Notes under the pieces: model-generated | The model's input: only the letters and a program-made list of their open reading frames with translations | What the model was told of the DNA's origin: nothing | Database searches by the model: none | Program-made: the position numbers and the translations under genes | Source of the DNA: Cyrtodaria siliqua | Taxonomy: Eukaryota > Mollusca > Bivalvia > Adapedonta > Hiatellidae | Assembly: GCA_037043455.1 (NCBI GenBank) | Contig: JAWPHD010000128.1 | Span: 62,001-126,000, forward strand | Direction of reading: 5' to 3' | DNA length: 64,000 nt | In this document: in pieces, positions 24,472 to 34,745 of the stretch | How the letters are laid out: each line of letters begins with the position of its first letter | Numbering within the stretch: the stretch's first letter is position 1

Positions 24472-25193
24472 TTGTTCTGAAACTGACCATATAGCTTGGT
24501 CTTGTTATGGAACTGACCATATAGCCTGGTCTTGTTATGGAACTGACCATATAGCTTGGTCTTGTTATGGAACTGACCATATAGCTTGGTCTTGCTATGG
24601 AACTGACCATATAGCTTGGTCTTGTTATGGAACTGACCATATAGCTTGGTCTTGTTATGGAACTGACCATATAGCTTGGTCTTGTTATGGAACTGACCAT
24701 ATAGCTTGGTCTTGTTATGGAACTGACCATATAGCTTGGTCTTGTTATGGAACTGACCATATAGCTTGGTCTTGTTATGGAACTGACCATAGCCTGGTCT
24801 TGTTATGGAACTGACCATATAGCTAGGTCTTGTTATGGAACTGACCATATAGCTTGGTCTTGTTATGGAACTGACCATATAGCTTGGTCTTGTTATGGAA
24901 CTGACCATATAGCCTGGTCTTGTTATGGAACTGACCATATAGCTTGGTCTTGTTATGGAACTGACCATAGCCTGGTCATGTTATGGAACTGACCATATAG
25001 CTTGGTCTTGTTATGGAACTGACCATATAGCTTGGTCTTGTTATGGAACTGACCATATAGCTTGGTCTTGTTATGGAACTGACCATATAGCCTGGTCTTG
25101 TTATGGAACTGACCATATAGCTTGGTCTTGTTATGGAACTGACCATATAGCCTGGTCTTGTTATGGAACTGACCATCAACTGTCCTTGTCATG
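24472..25193. repeat. 30-bp minisatellite, 23 full units plus partial edges
   Basis: Unit AACTGACCATATAGCTTGGT + CTTGTTATGG. Units 1-10 (24481-24780) are exactly 30 bp. Two units, at 24781 and 24959, are 28 bp because they lost a TA. A C/T variant (GCCTGG for GCTTGG) recurs, including in both 28-bp units. The array ends in a partial unit that turns into CATCAACTGTCCTTGTC. Long frames on both strands only reflect the repeat length. Confidence 0.97.
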
Positions 25194-25199
25194 AAAAAG

Positions 25200-25470
25200 A
25201 TACTATAGAAAGAAATCAGACTATATAAATAATTATAATGTGTTCTTATATATATTTACTTGTTTATATACCCGTTGACGGGCATTTGTTCATTTACATA
25301 TATAGTTTATATTACTACCATATCATCCCTTATTTTTTAATACTTTTATCTTGATATATTTACATTAATTTTTAATTACTACTTAATTTCTTCATCTTTC
25401 GTTGGTTTTTGCGCACAATATGACCTATTTATGTGTCGACATGCAGTAAAACACCATTCATTCATTCATG
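25200..25470 (+). mobile_element. Non-LTR retroelement 3-prime region (family C)
   Basis: GAAAGAAATCAGACTATATA starts a stretch that ends GCGCACAATATGACCTATTT, ATGTGTCGACATGC and AGTAAAACACCATTCATTC (ATTC)n. Copies at 36402-36537 and 61440-61560 share pieces. No ORF; read as the 3-prime UTR and tail of a LINE-like element. Confidence 0.65.
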
Positions 25471-25914
25471 AAAGAGACCATCAACTGCTCATAGCTTGTC
25501 AACAACTCCAGGGACAACCCATTATATGCAAAAGGATTCAGTGACGGTCAGTTTGCACCAGCATCCATGGATCATTATTCCAATTATATGAATGTACCAG
25601 CATTAGTTGGTCATAGGCAATTTGCACCTTGTAGAGCCATTTGAGACCCAGTGCATCATTATTCAGATATTATTGGATACCAGCAGTTCTCTGACATGGG
25701 CAACTCCCACAGTTGGTCCCCAGCCTCATTATTCTGAGTTATTTTCTAGGGGACATATTCATCATCCGACTAAATACATTTTTACACCATTTTGAAAGAC
25801 CGATATGATGCTGGTATTATATTTGGATGATGGATTGGGCAGTCAACAGAAGCTTTGGGGTTATAAATTGGTGACCAAACACGGTCAAAATGTGACTTCA
25901 ACACTATCAGGATT

Positions 25915-26083
25915 TGAGGAAATATATACAATGGACTGTTCTTTCTTTGAAATAAGACCATTCCATTTATGTGACAAAGGGGTGTTTTGGGGAAAATGAC
26001 TGATGAGCAGCTGGACATTGTGAGCAGCCTGTGAGTTACTCACAGAAAAGGCTAATGTAGTCATGCTTAGCAGGCTAGGGGTT
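25915..26083 (-). mobile_element. piggyBac-like MITE (family G), with internal deletion
   Basis: Minus-strand copy with ATGGACTGTTCTTTCTTTGA, ATTCCATTTATGTGACAAAG and GGGGTGTTTTGGGG intact. The internal GTAAACCC hairpin has partly been lost. The left TTAA end is missing. Confidence 0.7.
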
Positions 26084-28431
26084 ATATGCCAGCTATAGGG
26101 ATGAAACGAGGCTTCCATGAAGTTGTTCTTCACCCCGTTGGAGTTGACTTGTCTAACAGCGTGTCATCAAATTTAAACGGTTATGCATATCTGCTGAACT
26201 GCTAGTACCCCAGGAGAGGCAGAGCTGGATACAGAGGAAGGGCAGAAAAAATTGTTCCTAAGTTACTCGATCATATCGTACGTAATATTTGAATGGTAAA
26301 ATTGATAAATTGTTAAAGAATTTATTTGAATTTCTACTTATGCTGCATCAATGAGTGAGTGTACGAGTGGAATTTTCGTGCCCTGAGAGGAATGGGCGAT
26401 CACCATTCTCTTACTTTCAAATGGCTTCTTTACCAGTGTATTTTACGTGCCGGAATGATAGACTTTATTACAGATTAGCTTCAACTAATTTTGACGTGAC
26501 CCTCTGGTAAAAAAGTTATGCGACCATCAACTGTCCTTGTCTCTGGTAAAAAAGTTGTGCGACTTTTTTTATAATTTTTGCACCAATTGAGACAGTGCCT
26601 GCATGTGCTATAAATCAATCATTTGGCCCTATGGCGGCAGTATGCGCCTCTCTGCTTTTGCTCTGTGCAGCCTTCATGATATACAACGTAATAGTACATC
26701 AGTTTACACATGAGGTACTGAAACTATTAATTTGCCACAACTTGTAAAGTTTATTTCTATTGTTTTCCGAAGCTGTATGGCTTCCCAATACTCAGTAAAC
26801 TGTTCCATGTGACGTTTTAATCGGCACTCACAAAATTTCAGCATATTGAAACACTTTAAGTTGTTCCAAAATTACAAAAGAACTAAGTGACCTTTTTGTC
26901 ACTCCTGTTGAAATTTTAGTTTCATTTATCCCACTTTCAGAAGTCTTATCAATTTGGCAGACAGTTTCTTGAACCAAGTTTTAGTTATTCAATACACTCC
27001 TATCAGGTGTGTATTGGGTTATGTTTATAACAAAATTGATAAGCGATGTCTTTATTGCCTTCGGTTCTTAAAAAGATGAAAATAATGCCGAAATTAGAGT
27101 GATAAAGGAATTAGGATTCACTGTGCGATATTTTTCACAGATTTTATAAAAAATCAAAATGTCAAAGATTTGATTTAAATTTTTTGATTTTGTGAAATTC
27201 CAAAAGTTTTAAAGTAATAAAAACATTTTATTAGATTTTATCGCTGTATTGCATTTTGCAAAATATATTATATTTCAAGACTTCCGGTACTTAAAAATAC
27301 AAGTGAAGAATATTCCGAGACATTTAAGGAATTTCCGGCATTCTGATTGTCGGAGTTGTGCAAGTTTGTGATGCCGCTTTCGTGGCCGGGATAATAAAAA
27401 TGCTGCGTCTAGAAGTTGTTCTTATATGGCCTAACATGTGCTAAAAATGATGTAACACGCCATTCAAATCCAATCAAGCTTGTGAAATATAAATAAGTAC
27501 ATAATTATGTCTTTGCAAATTTAACTGTTCATTCAGATAAAATAATATTCTTATTTAAGAATTGATAGATATAAGGTCTACATTTCATCAATTCGACTAT
27601 GTCAAATTGACATCAAATTAATCAATGGCGGCCCACTTGGAATAATGTTTGACCCACGATATGTCGATTTGGATCATTTACATGCTTTTTTACAGAATTC
27701 ATTTTATCACAAAACATGAAATCTCAGAGAGGTTCAGGACTGAATGGTGCCTGTTACATAATGATATAACAAAACATTTTTTTGCAAAATATGAAATCCC
27801 AGTGAGGGTCCCCCAGGGGCTGAAGTTATACACATGCCTGGTACATAACAGCAGCAGACTACATTACAGCAGTAGACAGCAGCATTTACTATGCCATATC
27901 GGATTAGGTCTGATCTGTTTACACATAATTATCCTCGCCATTGGGTTACAAAACTTTGCCTTAATGAAGAAATTAGAGAAGATAACTTTGTTAGTTTTCA
28001 ATCCCACAGGAGGGTGGGCGGCCTGAAGAGACGGATTCCAAACTAAGACCCCAGCTGTTTGGCACGTGATCGCTTTACATTATGGCTTGACATAACAAGA
28101 ACAATTTAAATTGGATCAGGCCATGGATTGAAGAAAAAACATCCAGTGGTATTCAAAAACTCCTTTGATTGCAAGGAAGGTTGCCATTGATTTTAAGAAA
28201 AACAGACAGTGATCACCTAGGTAACAGGACACAGCTTTTTAATTGATTTTATTATTTGAGAATAGGAATTGAATGTTCTTGCATACCGGATAAGGGGGAT
28301 GGAAAGTCTTATCTTTATACACTACATATGGGTAAAGATAAAGGTCATGCGCGCACCAACATCCAGTCATAATGCAGGAAAACATGCAAAATGTTAGTCA
28401 ATGCACAACATGTCTCTGATATGCAAGAAAA
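26084..28431. other. No gene; small templated insertion and a degraded SINE tail
   Basis: At 26502-26563 a 23-bp segment is present twice around 16 bases that match the minisatellite edge (see findings). At about 27440-27475 GTGCTAAAAATGATGTAACA + CGCCATTC resembles a SINE B 3-prime end. A loose duplication of ATGAAATCYCAG...TGCCTGKTACATAA lies at 27715-27850. The 125-codon frame at 27649-28026 covers that duplication and shows no domain. Confidence 0.45.
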
Positions 28432-28606
28432 ATAATCTATCATTGGTGTTCGGTTCAGATAGGGAGTTCCAACCCTCAGTATAAGTGTTTTCGGAATTCC
28501 AACCCTCGGTATAAGTGTTTTCGGTTCTCTTGAGCCTCAGTTCCAATAAAAACTCTTATACCGAGGGTTGGAATTCCCTATCTTCACCGGATACCTATGA
28601 TAGATT
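28432..28606. repeat. Foldback (long hairpin)
   Basis: AGATAGGGAGTTCCAACCCT + CAGTATAAGTGTTTT is answered by AACTCTTATACCGAGGGTTG + GAATTCCCTATCT. The left arm contains its own tandem duplication of TTCCAACCCTCRGTATAAGT. The outermost bases (TCTATCATTGG / CCTATGATAGA) also pair. Confidence 0.8.
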
Positions 28607-28965
28607 CTTATATTGTTTAACGGCTCATCAACAGATAATAGGTCATTTAGAGACAGTCACAGAGAGAGGGGAAGGATACATTAATTGGCAGGGCACGAAA
28701 ATACCAATCGTCTGCTCCCCATGCAGGACGAGTAACTCAGAAACTAATTGTCCTGCCCTAATAGGAATCGGATCAGGGAACCTGCCCTTCTCGATCTTAC
28801 TAATGAATAGATTAATATGGATGTGCTCGTATGATAGATTCCAATAACGTCCCCATCTGACGGACTATATATACTCTGTCGGGTCTTTCCAAGAGCACAT
28901 GACAAACATCGGTGGCGCCAGTGAGGCTTGAACTCCTGTCCTCTGTGCTGTCCACTGGGCGAGAG
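28607..28965 (-). mobile_element. SINE A, longer variant
   Basis: Colinear with the minus-strand SINE A at 20466: TGTTTAACGGCTCATCAACA, AGAGAGGGGAAGGATACATT, ACGTCCCCATCTGACGGAC, TCTTTCCAAGAGCACATGAC and a B-box region near GAGGCTTGAACTCCTG. About 75 extra bases sit after GGATACATTAATT. The head is mutated. Confidence 0.75.
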
Positions 28966-28984
28966 AAACAGACAGTGATCAGCT

Positions 28985-29481
28985 AACTAACATTTTTAAG
29001 TATTTTTTTTAATCAAACTTGCAAAAAGCGAGTGTTGCGCTTGGCGTCCTTTCTGTAATATTTATAAAGGCAAAAGACACAATTCTTGATATGATAACAC
29101 CCGTGGAAGTTCTTTGTTTAAGTTGGAGATAATAAATAACAGCCAACTCAGCAATAGCAATTATAAAGCATCCAAAAGACATTTCTAAAAAATGAAAGAA
29201 TCAAACTCCTTCAGAAACAATTCCGAGAACTGCCAGTATAATAGGATTATGCAGAATACTACAGCGTCGTCGAATACGCCTAATGTAATAGCATTTCTAC
29301 TTTATTAATTTTTTCATGAATTTTTTGCAAACATCTGCCCGAAATTATAACTTCAAATCTTCGATCGAGTTTATAATGAATATATACTAAGGTGTTTACA
29401 GGATAAGATTTAATTCCAACATTATAAATGATTCAGCTTTTGAATGTGAGGAGTGTTTTTCAAATGATTCTGTCGTCGGTG
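28985..29481. other. No gene seen
   Basis: AT-rich. No coding or shared repeat signal recognised. Confidence 0.35.
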
Positions 29482-29823
29482 ATAAAGGGACACAGTCATA
29501 CGGCAATCTTTAAGTTTTTATCAAGCATTTTAAAGTTAGAGTCTCGATTTATTAATCCAGTATCATTTTGACTTTAAACAGCTTGCAATAATATTTAAAT
29601 ACAATTTTAAGTTTCCTTGTTGTTGTCTTATTCTACCATAGGTTTAAATATATTATTGGTGCAATATTAATATAATCAACAGTTAATAATATGCAAAAAC
29701 AATTTGCTTTATATGTACCATTTTTATAATTGAGGTTAATGATTAAACAAATGTAAATTATGTAGAAAACTAACTGGACTCTGTGAGCTTTTCAAAATTC
29801 AAGATTGCCATGTGTTCCTTTAA
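29482..29823. mobile_element. MITE family F, well-preserved copy
   Basis: Left end TAAAGGGACACAGTCATACG + GCAATCTT; right end AAGATTGCCATGTGTTCCTT + TA. The interior has the family blocks (TCGATTTATTAATCCAGTAT, CATTTTGACTTTAAAC, CCATAGGTTTAAATATATTA + TTGGTG, CAAAAACAATTTGCTTTA). 342 bp, no ORF. Superfamily not assigned. Confidence 0.85.
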
Positions 29824-30282
29824 TATAAAATGATTCAGAATTTGAATGATATGCGTTTTCAAATGTTTCTGTAATTTGTACTAAAAGCTACAATTCCAAA
29901 ATTGGTGCCGACAGTCTGAACATTTCTGTATATTAGAGGATTAGTCTACAAAGATTAATGTGTGTGATTGAAAATGTGTATTTCTTGATTAAAAACGTCT
30001 GATTATCAACATTGTTGTTAAAAATGCTGCAGTCTGGTGTTGGTCTCTTGAGAAATTATTTAAAATTGGTTATCACAGAATCAGTGTTTGCTGCAGCTCT
30101 GATGTAACTTACCATCAATAATGAACAGCAAATTGCATGCATCGATCCTTACTGGATAGGTAGAAGACATTTTGAAATGAAAGTTTAATGGAAGAAAGTT
30201 TAATGGAACAATTTACGAAGATCCTGGAAAATAAGAGGAAAAAGGAGATAATTTTTCACACAAGTTGTAAATACTAGCTGAA

Positions 30283-30560
30283 GTTTTAATAAGAATTAAA
30301 TTTAGCATCTCTGAAATTTATTAATCTTGAATCATTTTGACTTTAAACCTGTTTGTATATAATTAAATAAAAGTTTGAGTTTTTCTGTTGTTTTTTTCTT
30401 CGATTTTCTACCATATGTTTAAATATATAATGGTTTCAATATAAAAACAATGCTTTGGACTATGATTATAATTAATATAGTGATTGAACAAATACAAGTT
30501 ATATAGAAAAACTGAGAGTTTGAAGAAGAACAAGATTGCCATTGCATGTGTCCCTTTAAA
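30283..30560. mobile_element. MITE family F, left end lost
   Basis: Same interior order as 29482-29823, with right end AAGATTGCCATTGCATGTGT + CCCTTTAAA. The left terminal repeat is not recognisable. Confidence 0.7.
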
Positions 30561-31203
30561 ACTAAATTCTGGGAATATTATAATTATCTCGATCGTTGGC
30601 CATTTTGCATCAATATAGAATTCGAAGTGTAATTTTAATTCATTTGTACCCTTGATAGTATTTACTCCTTGCATTAAAGTTTAACAGTGTGGCAATATTA
30701 TTTGCATTTAATTGTTTAATTAAGTTTACAGTTTTGTTTTATTTAAATGTCCCTTGAAGAAGCCGCTATCTCATAAATAAATCTTTAGAATTGCAATAAA
30801 TCCAATTTCCCATAGTTTGGAGATGAAAAAACTTCCGAAAACTGTGAAATTAACTGTATATAAGTGTTGAAATTAAATGGCAATGCTGGTGTTTAAAGTT
30901 AATTTTCCGTTTTATTTGTATTTTATTTTATGGTTGTTTGATACGCTATATCAAGAACGGTGGTCTCCTTTCAACAGGGGATCATTAGGCTGGGAATATT
31001 TGTAAAGTAGACAGTTATTTTTTTGTTTGTTCTCATCCTTTCAATATGTATGTAAATACAGTATCAAAATTACTTATACAAGCAATTCCCTTGTAACTGA
31101 TATTAAGCCAGCTTCTATACCCCAAGTCTCAATTTCTGCAAACATCAACAAAATAATTTAGTAAGCATGGCATTGTTTTATCTCATACGCCTCCCTAAGG
31201 CCC

Positions 31204-31204
<1 letters not shown>
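30561..31204. other. No gene seen
   Basis: AT-rich; nothing recognised. Confidence 0.35.
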
Positions 31205-31239
<35 letters not shown>

Positions 31240-31255
31240 CACACACACACCTTTT
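31205..31255. repeat. (CA)n microsatellite
   Basis: About 50 bp of CA dinucleotides with one interruption (CAACAC). Confidence 0.95.
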
Positions 31256-31395
31256 GTGATGGACGATGGTTTCGTGAAACAGCCAACTGTCCATTTGAGT
31301 TTAATGGTGCTGGAGAACCTGATATTCACATCCAGTAATCATCCCCATTATTGTTAGTTGTGCTCGTCACCATTCCCCATTCCAACCCCATATGA

Positions 31396-31624
31396 TTTGT
31401 TTGTATGGTGTTTTACGTCATTTTCAACACAGGTTATATATGATGATTTTTTGTGGTGGAGGCAGACCACCCACTTTTCCTGGGTAGAACCAGTACTGTA
31501 CACCTCCCGCTATCTGTAAGAATCGACACTTCCTCACAAGTTGAGCTCCCAGTGGGATTCGAACCCGCAGTGGTGAGAGGTGAAGGTTTACGCCGCAATG
31601 TCGTTAACCATTCAGCCACAGAGA
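31396..31624 (-). mobile_element. SINE B with a 13-bp target-site duplication
   Basis: CAACCCCATATGA occurs at 31383-31395 and 31625-31637. The minus-strand element has a head with GTGGCTGAATGGTTAACG and B box GGGTTCGAATCCC, then body CTTGTGAGGAAGTGTCG, TACTGGTTCTACCCAGGAAA and CTGCCTCCACCACAAAA, ending TGAAAATGACGTAAAACACC + ATACAAACAAA. Best reference copy of the family in the window (229 bp). Confidence 0.93.
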
Positions 31625-31659
31625 CAACCCCATATGACCTAAGCACTTAAAGGGTGATA

Positions 31660-31699
31660 ACACCATTCATTCATTCATTCATTCATTCATTCATTCATC
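31660..31699. repeat. (ATTC)n microsatellite / retroelement tail
   Basis: AACACCATTCATTCATTCAT continued for about eight tetramers. The preceding AACACCATTC matches the tail of family C and the SINEs, so this is likely a retroelement tail into whose neighbourhood SINE B inserted. Confidence 0.8.
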
Positions 31700-33304
31700 C
31701 TAAATGAGTTATATTAAGAACAGGAAAGGACAATAATGACGATGCAAAATTCAGAGTAAACATTTCAGAGGCAGGTGTAACTGACTATAGCTAGTCATTT
31801 CTAACTTTGTAAGTTTAAAATGCCACTGAACAAAGAAAACTTGTTTATAAATAATCGCACAAATGGTCACTAATTCTAATTATAGTTTGACCAGTGTCCA
31901 CTTTCTATAAGTGACCACCCTGATTGATTGTGGACGTGTGTTGACCACCCGTATTGGGTGATACCCCATTGTCCAGTGGTCAAGCGGCATGTTTTACGCT
32001 ATTGTGTCGAAGCAAAGGATTGTGGGATTAATTAGAAGTTCTTTATTGCACTTCGCAGGATATTTGTCCACATTGTCACGGCGTGAAACTGAAGCGTGCC
32101 GGCGAAAAATATTGAGTGGCTTTGTTTGAGAAATATCTGTCGTATAATTGTTAAACCATTGTCAGAATTCTTAAATTTTTCCCATATGCTTTTGATTAGT
32201 ATTTATAGAGGGAGGGTGGGAGTGAGGGAGGGAGGGAGAAACTTAAAAGGCAAATTAATCTGCCAAACGATAAATTTGTGAAAGATTTGTGTGTTTATTA
32301 TTTTTCGAAAAGAATACTTTCCTATTTCCATTTCTTTTAATTCTAAATACAAGATCCCATTTTACAATCCATCTATCCCAAATTTCGATCTGTCAAGCGC
32401 TTTATTAAATAAATCTGAGAAAATTACTTAAATTCTGGCTTTATTTTTAGTACGCATCTGAACAAACAATCGAGAAACTTTATAATTATATTTGAATGAC
32501 AATACTGACTTCAGAAGAATAATTTGATAGTGACACGAATTGCAGTTGTCTGAACGAGAAATTCTGAATTATCCCAGTGGCATGTCGATGACACATCATT
32601 TGCATTACAATGAATTCGTGAGCTTCCGCAAAGCAACAGTCGATATAAAATAACAAAGTTACCTCAAAATTGGAGAAAATAATTATAGGTTTCTGAGATA
32701 ATAGAAGTTTTTTTTGAAAAGCGAGATGAATTCAGGAAGAAGTTATCCATGGTTTTTGTTGTCAGTCCGAGGGTTCAGTTGCGAATAAGTTTATGGGTCT
32801 GTCAAGGTGTTGTCCTTTACTGTATCATTAAGGTTCGGCTGTTGACAGTTTGACTAAATGAATTTATGCATGATGGCATCGAAGCAAAGATTTTGTTTCA
32901 TCAGGTATTTTGTAATTTGCATTTTGGCAACATTAACAGGGTATTACTGTATAAGTAATTCGGTGTGTTTTCTCGTTGTATTGATATATGTTGGCAAATA
33001 GACATGATTTGTTTCCGTTTGGCATGTGCTGTATTTTCTAATTTAGATGTTGGCAAATAGACCTTAGATACTGTTCACTATTTTGTAGTGTGCATGTCGG
33101 CGACTATAGTTACAATGTCTGAAAGCAAACTGTTGATACAAACTATTTTCTTGTCTTTCATTAAATAAAGTGTTTTAAAGAGACACATTTGCACATAGTG
33201 AAGATTTTTTTTACGCTTTAACATTGCACCCTGATTTATTTATGTCATTTAGATTTTAGTAATTATTCTAATACACCCACTCTATACAGCCTAGTTTAAA
33301 ATAT
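31700..33304. other. No gene; one possible MITE end
   Basis: At 33173 TTTTAAAGAGACACATTTGC and the following CTTTAACATTGCACCCTGAT + TTATTTATG resemble the left part of family F, without a right end. Otherwise nothing recognised. Confidence 0.4.
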
Positions 33305-33331
33305 CTCGTTATATTCAACGATATATCGCTG

Positions 33332-33432
33332 TAACGTTTGCAATGTTAGGAGAATAAGCAGGGCAATGCGAAAGATATCACTGTAACGTTTGCAACGTTA
33401 GGAGAGTAAGCAAAGCAGTGCAAATGATTTCA
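33332..33432. repeat. Two-copy tandem repeat, about 52-bp unit
   Basis: CTGTAACGTTTGCAAYGTTA + GGAGARTAAGCARRGCARTG occurs twice in direct tandem order with a few substitutions. Confidence 0.85.
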
Positions 33433-33471
33433 GATGTGTGCGTTATTTTCACATTTAAGGGGTATTAGAAT

Positions 33472-33642
33472 AGAAATAGAACATCGTTTACGGTGAATTA
33501 TCTTGTAATATATCACGGTTTGTCGTTCAGTTGTCAACAATAATTTCACTCGCCCTTTGGGCTTGTGAAATTATTGTTTGCAATTGAACTCCAAACCGTG
33601 ATATATTACATGATAATTCACCGTAAATGATGTTCTATTTCT
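33472..33642. repeat. Long near-perfect hairpin (foldback)
   Basis: Left arm AGAAATAGAACATCGTTTAC... and right arm ...GTAAATGATGTTCTATTTCT pair over about 78 bp each, with roughly 8 mismatches by eye. The centre is GTGAAATTATTG-type pairing around GCCCTTTGGGC. It is followed by two TGACATCA sites (33647, 33677) and ACCAATCAGTGATC. Confidence 0.92.
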
Positions 33643-33689
33643 TAAATGACATCAATTATAATTCATAACTTTCACATGACATCATCAAA

Positions 33690-34005
33690 ATAATTTAACC
33701 AATCAGTGATCAATAAAATAAAATACCTCCACATTCTTGTAGGGAGTAAACTCTGTGTCTATCGTTGATACTCAATTGTCTTTATAGCCGTTTATAAAAC
33801 TAATTTGTAGTGATAAATATATTAAAAGCTTTACTTTTTGTGTACAGATATGTTTCTACTTTTGGTGTTGTTTGATTTTAAAACACCAATATGGATATAT
33901 TTCATTTAAATTATGGCCTAATATTTAGATTTTTCATATAGAGACTGAGGATAAAGTCCGAGTAATCCCATTTTTCACCTACTGAATATGTCAACATCTC
34001 GGACA
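33690..34005. mobile_element. Interspersed repeat family L, copy 1
   Basis: ACCAATCAGTGAYC, GTAGGKRGTAAACTC near the left and ACTGAGGATAAAGTCCGAGT...TTTCACCTACTGAA on the right match 55120-55470. The inner blocks GTAGGTGATAAACTCGGTC and GAGTAA...ATCACCTAC are inverted. It probably continues the foldback at 33472 as one element. Confidence 0.6.
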
Positions 34006-34372
34006 TTTGTAACTAAAGTCATGAATGTTGCCCATACATTAGTTTTGAACTGTTTGAGATATTGTAAGTTATGATTTGCAAAAAGTTGAATTGCCATAAT
34101 AAAAAACTACTGCAACACTAGGAGTTAAAACTCAAGATTGCTGTAAGGTCCATAGAATTCAAAAATACAATAAATTAGGTGTTATAATTTAGATGACTTT
34201 AGACTTTCTGTTTTTATTCTTGCATCACATATTGCACATGTATTTTAATCACAACCACCATTTAAGGTCTCATCATCATTATCTTCTTTATTGTCACCAT
34301 CATCTTCACCATTTTTACCAAATTTAATATATTTATTCAACACGTTTCATACGATTATTTCCTATATTCCAG

Positions 34373-34478
34373 CGCAATGTCGGGACTCGCTGGGTATGCA
34401 GTCCGGGGAGATACCAGACACGGCCATCACAGCCAGCTCCTCCTATGACGACTCCACCGTCGGCCCGAAAAATGCCAG
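34373..34478 (+). CDS. Ddr: Internal exon of a discoidin domain receptor (DDR1/2-type receptor tyrosine kinase)
   Basis: A 106-bp exon between a T-rich tract ending CCTATATTCCAG and the donor AG|GTATGT. It starts with two bases of a split codon, encodes 34 complete residues and ends with AG of another split codon (Arg or Ser). The peptide runs QCRDSLGMQSGEIPDTAITA then SSSYDDSTVGPKNA. This is the N-terminal strand of an F5/8 type C (discoidin) domain: an opening Cys, LGM, G-x-IPD, ITASS, then a DST...AR stretch at the place where vertebrate DDR1/DDR2 have a similar Ser-Thr...Arg-Leu. In DDRs this extracellular domain binds fibrillar collagen and activates the cytoplasmic tyrosine kinase. The exon is clearly richer in G+C than its AT-rich flanks and prefers C or G at third positions. 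Other discoidin proteins (neuropilin, MFGE8/EDIL3, CASPR families) share the LGM...ITASS core, so family membership is firm and the DDR assignment is strong but not proven from one exon. The kinase, DS-like and transmembrane exons lie outside the window. Confidence 0.87.
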
Positions 34479-34588
34479 GTATGTTTTGTCAGTAAGGCAT
34501 GCAGTCAAGTAAGATAATCGGGTGAAGTTCTGTATGAATATGAAAACAGGTACAGCTAGGTGAAGAACGATTGCCAACCATGTGTCCT

Positions 34589-34745
34589 TGATATCTCAGT
34601 TGGTGGAGTGCTAAAATGGAACACAAGAGGCCCTGTGTTTGAGAGAGAATTGCAGCATGACTGGTTCACCATCTGTTACATTTGGGGATTCGTCCGGGAT
34701 CACCCTGAGAAAGACCAGCAGTGGTTCAAGTGAATAATTAAAAAT
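34589..34745 (+). mobile_element. tRNA-derived SINE fragment in the DDR intron
   Basis: A-box-like TCTCAGTTGGTGGAGTG and a B-box-like TGTTTGAGAGA at tRNA spacing are followed by GACTGGTTCACC and a GGGATTCGTCCGGGATCACC body. It lies 111 bp after the exon donor site. Confidence 0.55.

Larger units (their letters stand above)
1..34372 (+). other. Probable long intron upstream of the DDR-type exon
   Basis: The exon at 34373 starts with the last two bases of a codon, so an upstream exon must exist and this DNA is intronic, at least near the exon. It ends in a T-rich stretch followed by ATTCCAG, a normal acceptor. No signal-peptide exon or other conserved coding block was recognised upstream, although a very short first exon could be missed. 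The content is mostly repeats, listed separately. That the intron covers the whole interval is inference. Confidence 0.5.

Noticed and set aside
24472..25193. CRISPR-like array
   Set aside because: Units are contiguous with no unique spacers, and the context is eukaryotic.
24392..25194. Overlapping reading frames of up to 168 codons on both strands
   Set aside because: They arise because the minisatellite unit is 30 bp, a multiple of three with no stop in several frames. The peptides are pure repeats.
27649..28026. 125-codon frame, possible exon
   Set aside because: Overlaps an internal duplication, has no domain and no convincing acceptor and donor pair.
33472..33642. microRNA precursor
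   Set aside because: Arms of about 78 bp are too long and the layout (hairpin plus TGACATCA plus tail) recurs in other foldback elements, so a transposon origin is more likely.
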